Below are positions 1-4,846 of a stretch of DNA of 5,249 nt, one piece after another. Location: contig JAEXWS010000048.1 of assembly GCA_023406225.1 (NCBI GenBank), positions 1 through 5,249 on the forward strand, given 5' to 3'. The notes under the pieces were generated by a model, which ran no database searches, had not been told where the DNA came from, and saw only the letters and a list, made by a program, of their open reading frames with translations. This DNA comes from Bacillota bacterium. GTDB taxonomy: Bacteria > Bacillota > Clostridia > Oscillospirales > Oscillospiraceae. Within the stretch, counting starts at the first letter, position 1. Every line of letters starts with the position of its first letter. The translations under genes and the position numbers were made by a program.

Positions 1-597
1 AACGCCGTCCAGCGCCCCCCTGGCCGCCACCAGCACCGGCTGCCCGCTCACCGGGTCCCGGAGGGCGTTGCCGGTGTCGTGCAGGGCCGTCAGCTCCACC
101 CGCCGCCCGCCGAGGCAGACCCGGGCCGTCAGCAGCTCGCCCCGCAGGCCCCGGCCCGCCCCGGCCCGAAACACCACCGTCAGCACCGCGTATCCGGCGG
201 CGGAGGCGATCAGCAGCACTCTGGCGTTCACATCCGTATAAAAGACGCCGTTGACCACCGGCACCCGGGTCCCCGCCAGCAGTCCCAGCGCCAAAACGCA
301 GCCCGCCATGGCGCAGGACACCAGAAACAGCAGTAGCGTCAGCCGCGCCAGCCGCTCCTCCCCGCCGTAGGCCGTCAGCGCCAGCAGAATCCCCACCGCC
401 AGCTTCACCGGCGTTCCCGCCAAAAAGCCAAGCCCCGGCAAAAACACCGCCACCGCGTAAGCGCCGCCCAGCAGCGCCGAGAGCAGATACCGCTTCCGCC
501 GAAGCGGCACCCCCGCCAGCCGCGCGGCGGAAAGGACCAGCAGGTAGTCCATCAGCGCGTTCAGAACGAAGACGCTGTCCACATATACCACCGTCAA
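1..597 (-). CDS. spoIIGA: SpoIIGA, sigma-E processing aspartic peptidase (partial, C-terminus beyond the left edge)
   Basis: SpoIIGA is the membrane protease that removes the pro-sequence of pro-sigma-E in the mother cell after asymmetric division. The 199 visible residues match the family layout. The N-terminus reads MTVVYVDSVFVLNALMDYLL, close to the family's opening Y-x-D...N...D pattern. Several hydrophobic segments follow (about residues 8-28, 38-60, 64-77, 86-108 and 127-143), fitting the usual five-helix membrane domain. The cytoplasmic protease domain then begins, with the signature L-H-D-T-G-N-x-L-x-D-P-x-S-G-x-P at 172-187. Asp174 corresponds to the catalytic aspartate known from B. 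subtilis SpoIIGA. About 100 further residues should lie off the window. The start is a TTG at 597-595, chosen because GGGAGGAG (610-603) sits 5 bases upstream and no ATG fits the conserved N-terminus. In relatives sigE follows directly downstream, which here would be off the left edge. Confidence 0.95.
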   Translation of the reverse strand, partial: MTVVYVDSVFVLNALMDYLLVLSAARLAGVPLRRKRYLLSALLGGAYAVAVFLPGLGFLAGTPVKLAVGILLALTAYGGEERLARLTLLLFLVSCAMAGCVLALGLLAGTRVPVVNGVFYTDVNARVLLIASAAGYAVLTVVFRAGAGRGLRGELLTARVCLGGRRVELTALHDTGNALRDPVSGQPVLVAARGALDGV

Positions 598-602
598 CGG
601 CG

Positions 603-610
603 CTCCTCCC
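603..610 (-). promoter_or_regulatory. Shine-Dalgarno site that fixes the TTG start of spoIIGA
   Basis: Read on the minus strand this is GGGAGGAG. The GGAGG core ends 7 bases before the TTG at 597. It supports the TTG as the true initiation codon, giving a protein that starts M-T-V-V-Y-V-D. Confidence 0.8.
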
Positions 611-627
611 TTCAAACCGATGGGACC

Positions 628-662
628 ATTATAGGGCAGGCCCTCCGTAAATTCAGTCGCAA
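628..662 (-). promoter_or_regulatory. Candidate spoIIGA promoter with a long spacer
   Basis: On the minus strand a perfect TATAAT lies at 633-628, about 30 bases upstream of the spoIIGA start. No good -35 hexamer sits 17 bases upstream (that position reads CTGAAT, 3 of 6). TTGCGA at 662-657 (4 of 6) sits 23 bases upstream. The B. subtilis spoIIG promoter is known for an abnormally long spacer of about 22 bases and for activation by Spo0A~P. The plus-strand AGTCGCAA at 655-662 weakly resembles a Spo0A box (TGTCGAA). The -10 element is well supported; the -35 and Spo0A assignments are inference. Confidence 0.5.
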
Positions 663-684
663 TAAAGGAGGGCGTGCGGCCGTC

Positions 685-720
685 AAAAAAGAGGGACGGC
701 CCTGCGGCCGTCCCTCTTTT
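685..720 (-). terminator. Intrinsic terminator of the DUF951/small membrane peptide unit, potentially bidirectional
   Basis: GAGGGACGGCC (691-701) pairs perfectly with GGCCGTCCCTC (706-716) around the 4-base loop 702-705. A/T tracts on both sides (687-690 with 717-720) extend the stem to 15 bp. Read on the minus strand the stem runs into six T residues (690-685). It starts 3 bases beyond the stop codon of the small membrane peptide gene, and it insulates the spoIIGA promoter just downstream. The symmetry means it could also act on plus-strand transcripts, though no plus-strand gene ends here. Confidence 0.9.
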
Positions 721-722
721 CA

Positions 723-815
723 TCACAGCATGTACGGCAGCACCATGGATGCCAGCAGGGCGATCACCATGACCACCACCAGGACCAGCGCGATGGCGCG
801 CGTTGATTTTTTCAT
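723..815 (-). CDS. 30-residue single-pass membrane peptide, translationally coupled to DUF951
   Basis: This short frame encodes 30 residues beginning MKKSTRAIALVLVVVMVIAL and ending in VLPYML. A basic N-terminus (K2, K3, R6) is followed by one uninterrupted hydrophobic stretch of about 22 residues, so it should sit in the membrane with the N-terminus inside. Three things argue that it is translated. A very strong Shine-Dalgarno, GGAGGAGGAA, lies at 830-821 with its core 7 bases before the ATG. The ATG overlaps the DUF951 stop in an ATGA arrangement (812-815). The stop codon is followed at once by a strong terminator. The size and layout recall other tiny Firmicutes membrane proteins such as Prli42 or DUF4044 members, but I cannot show homology to either. 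No function is assigned. Confidence 0.8.
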   Translation of the reverse strand: MKKSTRAIALVLVVVMVIALLASMVLPYML

Positions 816-1003
816 GTCCGTTCCTCCTCCGTCAAGATCTTTCGGATGCTTTTTTCCGCCTTGCTCCGGGGGAGCATCAACTCATGGCCGCAGCCCAGGC
901 ATTTCAGCTTGATATCCATGCCCACCCGCAGAATCTCCCATTGGGTGCTTCCGCAGGGATGGGCCTTTTTCAATTCCACGCGATCATGCAGATGCAGGTC
1001 CAT
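812..1003 (-). CDS. DUF951 family protein (YyzM-like)
   Basis: The 63-residue protein matches the DUF951 family over its full length. It begins MDLHLHDRVELKKAHPCGS, continues through W22-E-I-L-R-V-G-M-D-I-K and C35-L-G-C38-G, and ends with M43-L-P-R-S-K and a charged tail. Cys17 and the Cys35/Cys38 pair are typical of the family and could bind a metal, but that is inference. The family is widespread in Firmicutes, often beside translation or ribosome-associated genes; B. subtilis YyzM belongs to it, and its role is unknown. The ATG at 1003 is preceded by AGGAGG at 1014-1009. Its TGA overlaps the ATG of the membrane peptide gene by 4 bases, so the two are one transcription unit. It diverges from the S1-domain gene. 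Confidence 0.93.
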   Translation of the reverse strand: MDLHLHDRVELKKAHPCGSTQWEILRVGMDIKLKCLGCGHELMLPRSKAEKSIRKILTEEERT

Positions 1004-1049
1004 AGACGCCTCCTGTCAAACGAATCTTCCCAACCGCATATCATTGCAT

Positions 1050-1079
1050 ATAGTACAATATCAAAATAAGCCGCGTCAA
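1050..1079 (-). promoter_or_regulatory. Candidate sigma-A promoter for DUF951 and the membrane peptide
   Basis: On the minus strand TTGACG (1079-1074, 5 of 6) is followed after 18 bases by TACTAT (1055-1050, 4 of 6). The distance to the DUF951 start is about 47 bases. This AT-rich island stands out in otherwise GC-rich DNA. A plus-strand TACAAT (1054-1059) overlaps the -10, so a promoter for the S1-domain gene may overlap it face to face, but that strand shows no convincing -35. Confidence 0.5.
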
Positions 1080-1084
1080 GCGGC
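1070..1084. repeat. Small perfect inverted repeat in the DUF951/S1-gene divergent region
   Basis: GCCGC (1070-1074) and GCGGC (1080-1084) flank GTCAA. The repeat covers the -35 of the minus-strand promoter and lies 17 bases before the S1-gene ATG. It could be an operator or a short leader hairpin, or simply chance in GC-rich DNA. Confidence 0.3.
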
Positions 1085-1101
1085 AGATAGGATGCGATCA
1101 A

Positions 1102-2037
1102 ATGCCGGAAAACAAATTGTATCCCCCCGAGGGCCTGCGCCCGCAGGCGGACTGGACGCTCTCCGCATTAAAAGAGGCCCTGGAAAACGGCGCTATTTTG
1201 GAGAGCGCCGTCCAGCGCTGCGACGCTCAGCACACCCTGCACATCCCCTTGGGCAGCGTGGAGGGGCTTATCCCGCGGGAAGAGGCGCTGGCTCCCTGGA
1301 TCAGCGGCGCTTCCCGTGATATTTCCGTATTATCAAGAGTTGGAAAGCAAACCTGCTTTACAGTGACCGATATCCGTTCCGATGAAAAGGGCGCGCCGGT
1401 GGCGCTGCTGTCCCGCCGGGCGGCGCAGGAACGGGCCATGGATTTTTTCCTGGAGACCCTCTCCCCCGGCGCGGTCCTCACCGCCCAGGTGACGCATCTG
1501 GAGGAGTTCGGCGCTTTTTTGGACATCGGCTGCGGGATCGTGGCCATGCTTCCCATCGAGCACATCTCCGTCTCCCGCATCTCTCATCCCCGGGACCGCT
1601 TTCAAACGGGGCAGAAAATCCTGGCCGCCGTCCGCTCCATCGACTATGACCGCCGCCGCTTCACCATGACCCACAAGGAGCTGCTTGGCACCTGGATGGA
1701 AAACGCAAGCTGGTTTAGGCCCGGAGAGACGGTGCGGGGCACGGTGCGCAGCGTAAGGGAGTACGGCAGCTTCATCGAGCTGGCGCCCAATCTCTCCGGG
1801 CTGGCGGACGCCCGGGAGGGGCTGTCCCCCGGCGACGGGGTGTCCGTTTACGTCAAGAGCATCCGGCCGGAGCGGATGAAAATCAAGCTCCAGGTCATCG
1901 AAAAGCTGCCCCCGGCCCCGGAGCCCCGGCCGCTGCGCTATCAAATCACCGACGGGACGCTGGATCGGTGGGTCTACTCGCCGCCAAACTATGAAAAAGC
2001 CCCGGTGGAGACGGTGTTCACAGCTCCTCTCCCTTGA
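1102..2037 (+). CDS. S1 RNA-binding repeat protein (ribosomal protein S1-like)
   Basis: The 311-residue protein carries S1-type OB folds that bind RNA. Residues 30-105 look like a degenerate first repeat (H47-I-P-L-G-S-V-E-G-L-I-P, then a V-T-D-I-R strand). Residues 121-191 form a clear S1 domain with G123...V130, F136-G-A-F-L-D-I-G143 and a closing R186-F-T-M-T strand. Residues 206-267 form another, with G208-E-T-V-R-G-T-V and Y221-G-S-F-I-E-L. The last 40 residues are Pro-rich and unassigned. It is shorter than true ribosomal S1 of proteobacteria and resembles the short S1-like proteins common in Clostridia, so a cytoplasmic RNA-binding role in translation or RNA handling is likely but the target is unknown. 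The ATG has only a modest ribosome binding site (TAGGA at 1089-1093, 8 bases upstream). It ends inside the 3' end of rarA. Confidence 0.88.
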   Translation: MPENKLYPPEGLRPQADWTLSALKEALENGAILESAVQRCDAQHTLHIPLGSVEGLIPREEALAPWISGASRDISVLSRVGKQTCFTVTDIRSDEKGAPVALLSRRAAQERAMDFFLETLSPGAVLTAQVTHLEEFGAFLDIGCGIVAMLPIEHISVSRISHPRDRFQTGQKILAAVRSIDYDRRRFTMTHKELLGTWMENASWFRPGETVRGTVRSVREYGSFIELAPNLSGLADAREGLSPGDGVSVYVKSIRPERMKIKLQVIEKLPPAPEPRPLRYQITDGTLDRWVYSPPNYEKAPVETVFTAPLP

Positions 2038-3286
2038 TCTTTTCCCAATAGGCCCTGGCGGCCTGTTCCGTCTTGTTCTCGCCCCACTCATAGTAGCGCG
2101 CCTTTTTCAGCGCGTCCGGCAGATACTGCTGGGCCACCCAATGGTGCGGAAAGTTGTGGGGATAGAGATAGTGCTGCTGGTTATCAAATCCGGTGGTGTC
2201 CGCGTGGACGTTTTGGAGCTGCCGGGGAACGTCCCCGGTCCTCCCCGCCCGGACGTCCGCCCTGGCCCGGGAGATCCCCTCCACCACGCTGTTGGACTTG
2301 GGCGCGGTGGCCAAAAGGACCGCCGCCTGGGCCAGGGGGAGCTGCGCCTCCGGAAGCCCGAGCTGCATGGCCGTGTCCACGCAGGCTTTGACGATGGGGA
2401 CCGCCTGGGGATACGCCATCCCCACATCCTCGCTGGCGGAGCACAGCAGCCGCCGGCAGGGCGTCACCAGATCGCCCGCCTCCAGGAACCGGGCCAGATA
2501 GTGCAGCGCCGCGTCCGGGTCGCTGCCCCGCAGGGACTTCATGAGGGCGGAGGCGATGTCGTACATGGCGTCTCCGCCCTTATCATACCGCATTGCACTG
2601 CGCTGTGCGACCTGTGAAGCGTCTTCACTTGTCAAAATCAGTTTTCCCTTCACGGGGACCGCCGCCTGACAGAGAAGCTCCACGGCGTTGATGGCCTTGC
2701 GCACGTCGCCGCCGCAGGAGGTAGCGATCTGAAGGGGCACGCCCTCTTCCCAGTCCAGCGGCAGCGGACTGCGGGCGCGCTCGATATCCAGCGCCCGCAG
2801 GACGGCGGGCTCCGCCTCCCTGGGCCCCACGGATTTGAATTCAAAGACCGTGCTGCGGGAAAGGAGCGCGCTGTACACATAAAAATACGGGTTTTCCGTG
2901 GTGGAGGCGATCAGCGTCAGCTTTCCGTTCTCCATGAACTCCAAAAGGCTCTGCTGCTGCTTTTTGTTGAAATACTGGATCTCGTCCAGATACAGCAGCA
3001 CGCCGCCGGGAGCCAGCAGCGTCCCCACGTCCGCGATGATATCCTTGATATCCTGCAGGGACGCGGTGGTTGCGTTGAGCCGGTACAGCGTCCGGTTGGT
3101 CTTTTCCGCGATGATGTTGGCGATGGTGGTCTTTCCCGTGCCGGATGGGCCGTAAAACACCATATTCGTGTTGGCGCCGCTCTCGATCAAACGGCGCAGC
3201 ACCGCGCCCTCCGCCAGCAGATGCCGCTGCCCCACAACCTCGTCCAGCGTTTTGGGGCGGATCTCGTCCGCCAATGGCCGCTGCAT
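2018..3286 (-). CDS. rarA: RarA/MgsA-type AAA+ ATPase, replication-associated recombination protein A
   Basis: RarA is a clamp-loader-like ATPase that acts at stalled replication forks with SSB. The 422-residue product is close to the usual family length. It opens with P-L-A-D-x-I-R-P-x-T-L-D-E-V-V-G-Q. Walker A is G46-P-S-G-T-G-K52-T, Walker B is L97-L-Y-L-D101-E102-I, sensor 1 lies in A127-S-T-T-E-N-P, and the arginine finger is probably R144 in A-L-L-S-R-S. The C-terminal half carries the family block K-S-x-R-G-S-D-P-D-A-A-L and a Y-P-H-N-F-P...Q-Q-Y-L-P-D end. The Walker B neighbourhood reads D-E-I-Q-Y-F-N-K-K-Q-Q-Q rather than the enterobacterial D-E-I-H-R-F-N-K. An ATG 18 bases further upstream (3304) is rejected: the codons between encode K-G-G-V-A and contain the GGGAGG ribosome binding site for the ATG at 3286. 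It is convergent with the S1 gene and divergent from nth. Confidence 0.95.
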   Translation of the reverse strand: MQRPLADEIRPKTLDEVVGQRHLLAEGAVLRRLIESGANTNMVFYGPSGTGKTTIANIIAEKTNRTLYRLNATTASLQDIKDIIADVGTLLAPGGVLLYLDEIQYFNKKQQQSLLEFMENGKLTLIASTTENPYFYVYSALLSRSTVFEFKSVGPREAEPAVLRALDIERARSPLPLDWEEGVPLQIATSCGGDVRKAINAVELLCQAAVPVKGKLILTSEDASQVAQRSAMRYDKGGDAMYDIASALMKSLRGSDPDAALHYLARFLEAGDLVTPCRRLLCSASEDVGMAYPQAVPIVKACVDTAMQLGLPEAQLPLAQAAVLLATAPKSNSVVEGISRARADVRAGRTGDVPRQLQNVHADTTGFDNQQHYLYPHNFPHHWVAQQYLPDALKKARYYEWGENKTEQAARAYWEKIKGEEL

Positions 3287-3293
3287 GGCAACG

Positions 3294-3299
3294 CCTCCC
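3294..3299 (-). promoter_or_regulatory. Shine-Dalgarno site that decides the rarA start
   Basis: The minus strand reads GGGAGG here, with the GGAGG core 7 bases before the ATG at 3286. The alternative upstream ATG (3304) has no comparable site, so the longer 428-residue reading is unlikely. Confidence 0.8.
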
Positions 3300-3316
3300 T
3301 TCATGTCTGAATTTTT

Positions 3317-3345
3317 ATTTTATCACAAGCCTCCTGGGATTTCCA
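3317..3345 (-). promoter_or_regulatory. Candidate rarA promoter with extended -10
   Basis: On the minus strand TGGAAA (3345-3340, 4 of 6) is followed after 17 bases by TAAAAT (3322-3317, 5 of 6). The -10 is preceded by TGA, giving an extended -10 (TGnTAAAAT). The expected transcript start would leave a leader of roughly 25 bases before the rarA ATG, which keeps the ribosome binding site. It lies in the AT-rich gap between the divergent rarA and nth genes. Confidence 0.55.
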
Positions 3346-3360
3346 TGGTTTTTTCCCTGG

Positions 3361-3398
3361 CCTTTTGCCGAAATCTGTGCTATCCTGTCGGCAAGAGG
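3361..3398 (+). promoter_or_regulatory. Inverted repeat that would pair with the nth ribosome binding site
   Basis: CCTTTTGCCGA (3361-3371) can pair with TCGGCAAGAGG (3388-3398). This makes an 11-bp stem with one G-U wobble and a 16-base loop; TTGCCGA/TCGGCAA is the perfect core. The right arm contains the AAGAGG that serves as the nth Shine-Dalgarno. If the nth transcript starts upstream of 3361 the hairpin would hide the ribosome binding site. If it starts inside the loop, the repeat could instead be a protein-binding operator. It has no T-run, so it is not an intrinsic terminator. Confidence 0.45.
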
Positions 3399-3406
3399 TG
3401 AATATG

Positions 3407-4051
3407 ATGAAATCCAAAGCCGCCGTGAAGCGGATCATTGAGACGCTGAAGGGCATTTATCCGGACGCCCTTTGCTCTTTGCAGTATGAAAAGGACTACG
3501 AGCTGCTTTTCGCCGTGCGTCTTTCCGCCCAGTGCACCGACGCACGGGTAAATCAGGTGACTCCGGCGCTGTACGCCCGCTTTCCCACCCTGGAGAGCTT
3601 CGCGGAGGCCGACCCCCGGGAGGTGGGCGAGTACATCCACTCCTGCGGATTTTACAACGGCAAGGCCCGGGACATCGTGGCCTGCGCCCAAAAGCTTTTG
3701 GCGGACTACGGCGGAAAGGTCCCCGGCACCATGGAGGAGCTGACCGGCCTGCCCGGCGTCGGCCGCAAGACCGCCAATTTGATCCTGGGCGACGTGTACC
3801 GCCAGCCCGCCTATGTCTGCGACACCCACTGCATCCGCATCACCGGGCGGCTGGGGCTGACGGACGGATCCAAGGACCCGGTCCAGGTGGAGCGCCAGCT
3901 CCGGGAGGTGCTGCCCCCTCAGGAATCCTCCGACTTCTGCCACCGCATGGTCCTCTTCGGACGGGAGACCTGCACCGCCCGCTCTCCCCGGTGCGCGAAC
4001 TGCCCCCTTGCCAAAGACTGCGACACGGGAAAGTCCTGGCTGAAAAAATAA
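3407..4051 (+). CDS. nth: Endonuclease III, DNA glycosylase/AP lyase
   Basis: Endonuclease III removes oxidised pyrimidines from DNA and cleaves the abasic site, starting base excision repair. From the ATG at 3407 the product is 214 residues, normal for the family. It shows L39-S-A-Q-C-T-D45, the helix-hairpin-helix L115-P-G-V-G-R-K-T-A-N124 with catalytic Lys121, the catalytic Asp139 in V-C-D-T-H, and the [4Fe-4S] cluster ligands C189-x6-C196-x2-C199-x5-C205. All catalytic and cluster residues are present, so it should be active. Two adjacent ATGs (3404 and 3407) are possible. The second lies 8 bases after the GAGG core and is slightly preferred; choosing the first adds one Met. A longer in-frame TTG start at 3365 is unlikely because it lies upstream of the ribosome binding site. 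It is divergent from rarA and is followed by a strong terminator. Confidence 0.96.
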   Translation: MKSKAAVKRIIETLKGIYPDALCSLQYEKDYELLFAVRLSAQCTDARVNQVTPALYARFPTLESFAEADPREVGEYIHSCGFYNGKARDIVACAQKLLADYGGKVPGTMEELTGLPGVGRKTANLILGDVYRQPAYVCDTHCIRITGRLGLTDGSKDPVQVERQLREVLPPQESSDFCHRMVLFGRETCTARSPRCANCPLAKDCDTGKSWLKK

Positions 4052-4061
4052 TCGGCGTTTG

Positions 4062-4094
4062 AAAGTGCCTGCATGGCTGTGCAGGCACTTTTTT
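4062..4094 (+). terminator. Intrinsic terminator of nth
   Basis: AAAGTGCCTGCA (4062-4073) pairs perfectly with TGCAGGCACTTT (4080-4091) around the 6-base loop 4074-4079. It runs into TTTTTT (4089-4094). It begins 10 bases after the nth stop codon, so nth is probably monocistronic and the three genes to the right need their own promoter. Confidence 0.95.
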
Positions 4095-4113
4095 GCATGT
4101 CGGCACATATACT
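4084..4113 (+). promoter_or_regulatory. Possible sigma-E-type promoter of the three-gene operon
   Basis: CATATACT (4106-4113) matches 7 of 8 positions of the sigma-E -10 consensus CATACAMT. With a 14-base spacer, GGCACTTT (4084-4091) matches 6 of 8 of GKCATATT but lacks the central ATA, which is its most conserved part. Transcription would start near 4120, giving a leader of about 38 bases with the ribosome binding site intact. The -35 half would lie inside the nth terminator stem. The motif is short and the -35 imperfect, so this is only a candidate. Confidence 0.3.
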
Positions 4114-4157
4114 GGTTTGGAACAACGAGTCCCATCGGTATGATAGAAGGAGGCAAC

Positions 4158-4415
4158 ATGGACGAAAAGACGACGCAGCTCATGGAGCAATTGAAGCGCA
4201 ATCCAGCGATGCTGCAATCCCTGATGCAGTCCCGGGACGGTCAGATGCTGATGCAGATGCTGACCCAGCATGACCGGGGCGCCGCATTGCAGCGGGCGGC
4301 CCAGTCGGCGATGCGGGGAAGCACGGCGGATCTGGCGAACCTGGTGAACCAGGTCATGCAAAGCCCCGGCGGGGCTGAGCTGATGGAGCGGATCAACAAA
4401 TCGGTCCAGAAATAA
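4158..4415 (+). CDS. Unknown 85-residue Met/Gln-rich helical protein, first gene of the three-gene operon
   Basis: I do not recognise a named family. The ATG at 4158 follows AGAAGGAGG (4145-4153), a near-ideal ribosome binding site; reading frames starting earlier in the same frame begin in the nth terminator and are rejected. The 85 residues appear soluble and helical, with no signal peptide or membrane segment. Ten are Met, with many Gln (Q-L-M-E-Q-L...L-M-Q-M-L). The segment N15-P-A-M-L-Q-S-L-M-Q24 has a counterpart in the next gene's product (N14-P-D-S-M-A-Q-I-M-Q23), with the same N-P-x-x-[LM]-x-x-[LI]-M-Q spacing, and S69-P-G-G-A-E-L-M repeats the idea loosely. This points to related helical units or a shared binding partner. 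The next gene starts 26 bases after the stop, on the same strand with no terminator between. Confidence 0.8.
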   Translation: MDEKTTQLMEQLKRNPAMLQSLMQSRDGQMLMQMLTQHDRGAALQRAAQSAMRGSTADLANLVNQVMQSPGGAELMERINKSVQK

Positions 4416-4422
4416 GCGGATG

Positions 4423-4432
4423 AGAAAGGCGG
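4423..4432 (+). promoter_or_regulatory. Shine-Dalgarno site that decides the GTG start of the second operon gene
   Basis: AGAAAGGCGG matches the anti-Shine-Dalgarno partner AGAAAGGAGG except at one base. It lies 9 bases before the GTG at 4442 and directly abuts the GTG at 4433, which is too close to be used. Confidence 0.65.
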
Positions 4433-4441
4433 GTGGACGGC

Positions 4442-4843
4442 GTGGCCGAATTTGACGACAAACTGAACGCGCTGCTCTCCAACCCGGACAGCATGGCCCA
4501 GATCATGCAGCTGGCCCAATCCCTTTCCGGCGGAGGCGGCCCCGCGGCGGCTGCTGCTCCGCCGCCCCAGCCGCCTCCCTTCCAGCCGCAGGCGGCGCCT
4601 TCCCCGCCCCCTGCGCCGGACCTGCTGTCCTCTCTGGCAGGTGGGCTGGACCCGAAGCTTTTGGCGAGGCTCCTTCCCCTCATCCAGGAATTGGGCGGCC
4701 AGCAGGACAGCAACGCCCGGCAGCTCATCTACGCCCTGCGCCCCTACTTAAAAGCGGAACGGCAGGAAAAAGTGGAGCGGGCGCTGCAGCTTGCCCGGCT
4801 GTTCCATCTGGGCAAGAAGTTTTTGGCCGGATGGGAGGGGTGA
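4442..4843 (+). CDS. Unknown 133-residue protein: two helical blocks joined by a Pro/Ala linker
   Basis: No named family is recognised. The favoured start is the GTG at 4442, which gives M-A-E-F-D-D-K-L-N and has a properly spaced ribosome binding site; the GTG at 4433 would add three residues. Residues 4-28 are a predicted helix with the N-P-D-S-M-A-Q-I-M-Q motif shared with the upstream gene. Residues 30-59 are a low-complexity Gly/Pro/Ala/Gln linker. Residues 60-128 are a second helical block (D70-P-K-L-L-A-R-L-L-P-L-I, then A98-L-R-P-Y-L-K-A-E-R-Q-E-K-V-E-R-A-L-Q-L-A-R). The R-P-Y-L-K...R-x-x-K-V-x-R-A-x-x-L segment looks conserved in character and would be the best search probe. There is no signal peptide or membrane helix. 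It lies 26 bases after the first gene and 3 bases before the third, so the three are probably co-transcribed. Confidence 0.8.
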   Translation: MAEFDDKLNALLSNPDSMAQIMQLAQSLSGGGGPAAAAAPPPQPPPFQPQAAPSPPPAPDLLSSLAGGLDPKLLARLLPLIQELGGQQDSNARQLIYALRPYLKAERQEKVERALQLARLFHLGKKFLAGWEG

Positions 4844-4846
4844 GGG

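Noticed and set aside
846..1319. Plus-strand frame spanning DUF951, the intergenic region and the S1-gene start
   Set aside because: It is antisense to DUF951 and out of frame with the S1 gene, so it is a chance open frame.
1333..2091. Long minus-strand reading frame (252 codons) across the S1-domain gene
   Set aside because: It lies antisense to a gene with clear S1 domains. Its Gly/Arg/Asp-rich translation has no recognisable family, and it is a typical shadow frame in GC-rich DNA.
1991..2617. Plus-strand reading frame (208 codons) within rarA
   Set aside because: It is antisense to the conserved C-terminal half of RarA, has no ribosome binding site of note, and its translation is low-complexity Gly/Arg/Val.
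4117..4144. Sigma-A-like pair TTGGAA - 16 bases - TATGAT upstream of the three-gene operon
   Set aside because: The -10 match is good, but transcription would start near 4151, inside the AGAAGGAGG ribosome binding site, and leave the message without a usable leader. I kept it as a less likely alternative to the sigma-E-like element.
3380..4201. Long minus-strand reading frame (273 codons) across nth
   Set aside because: nth carries all catalytic and iron-sulfur residues on the plus strand. The antisense frame crosses the nth terminator and shows no domain.
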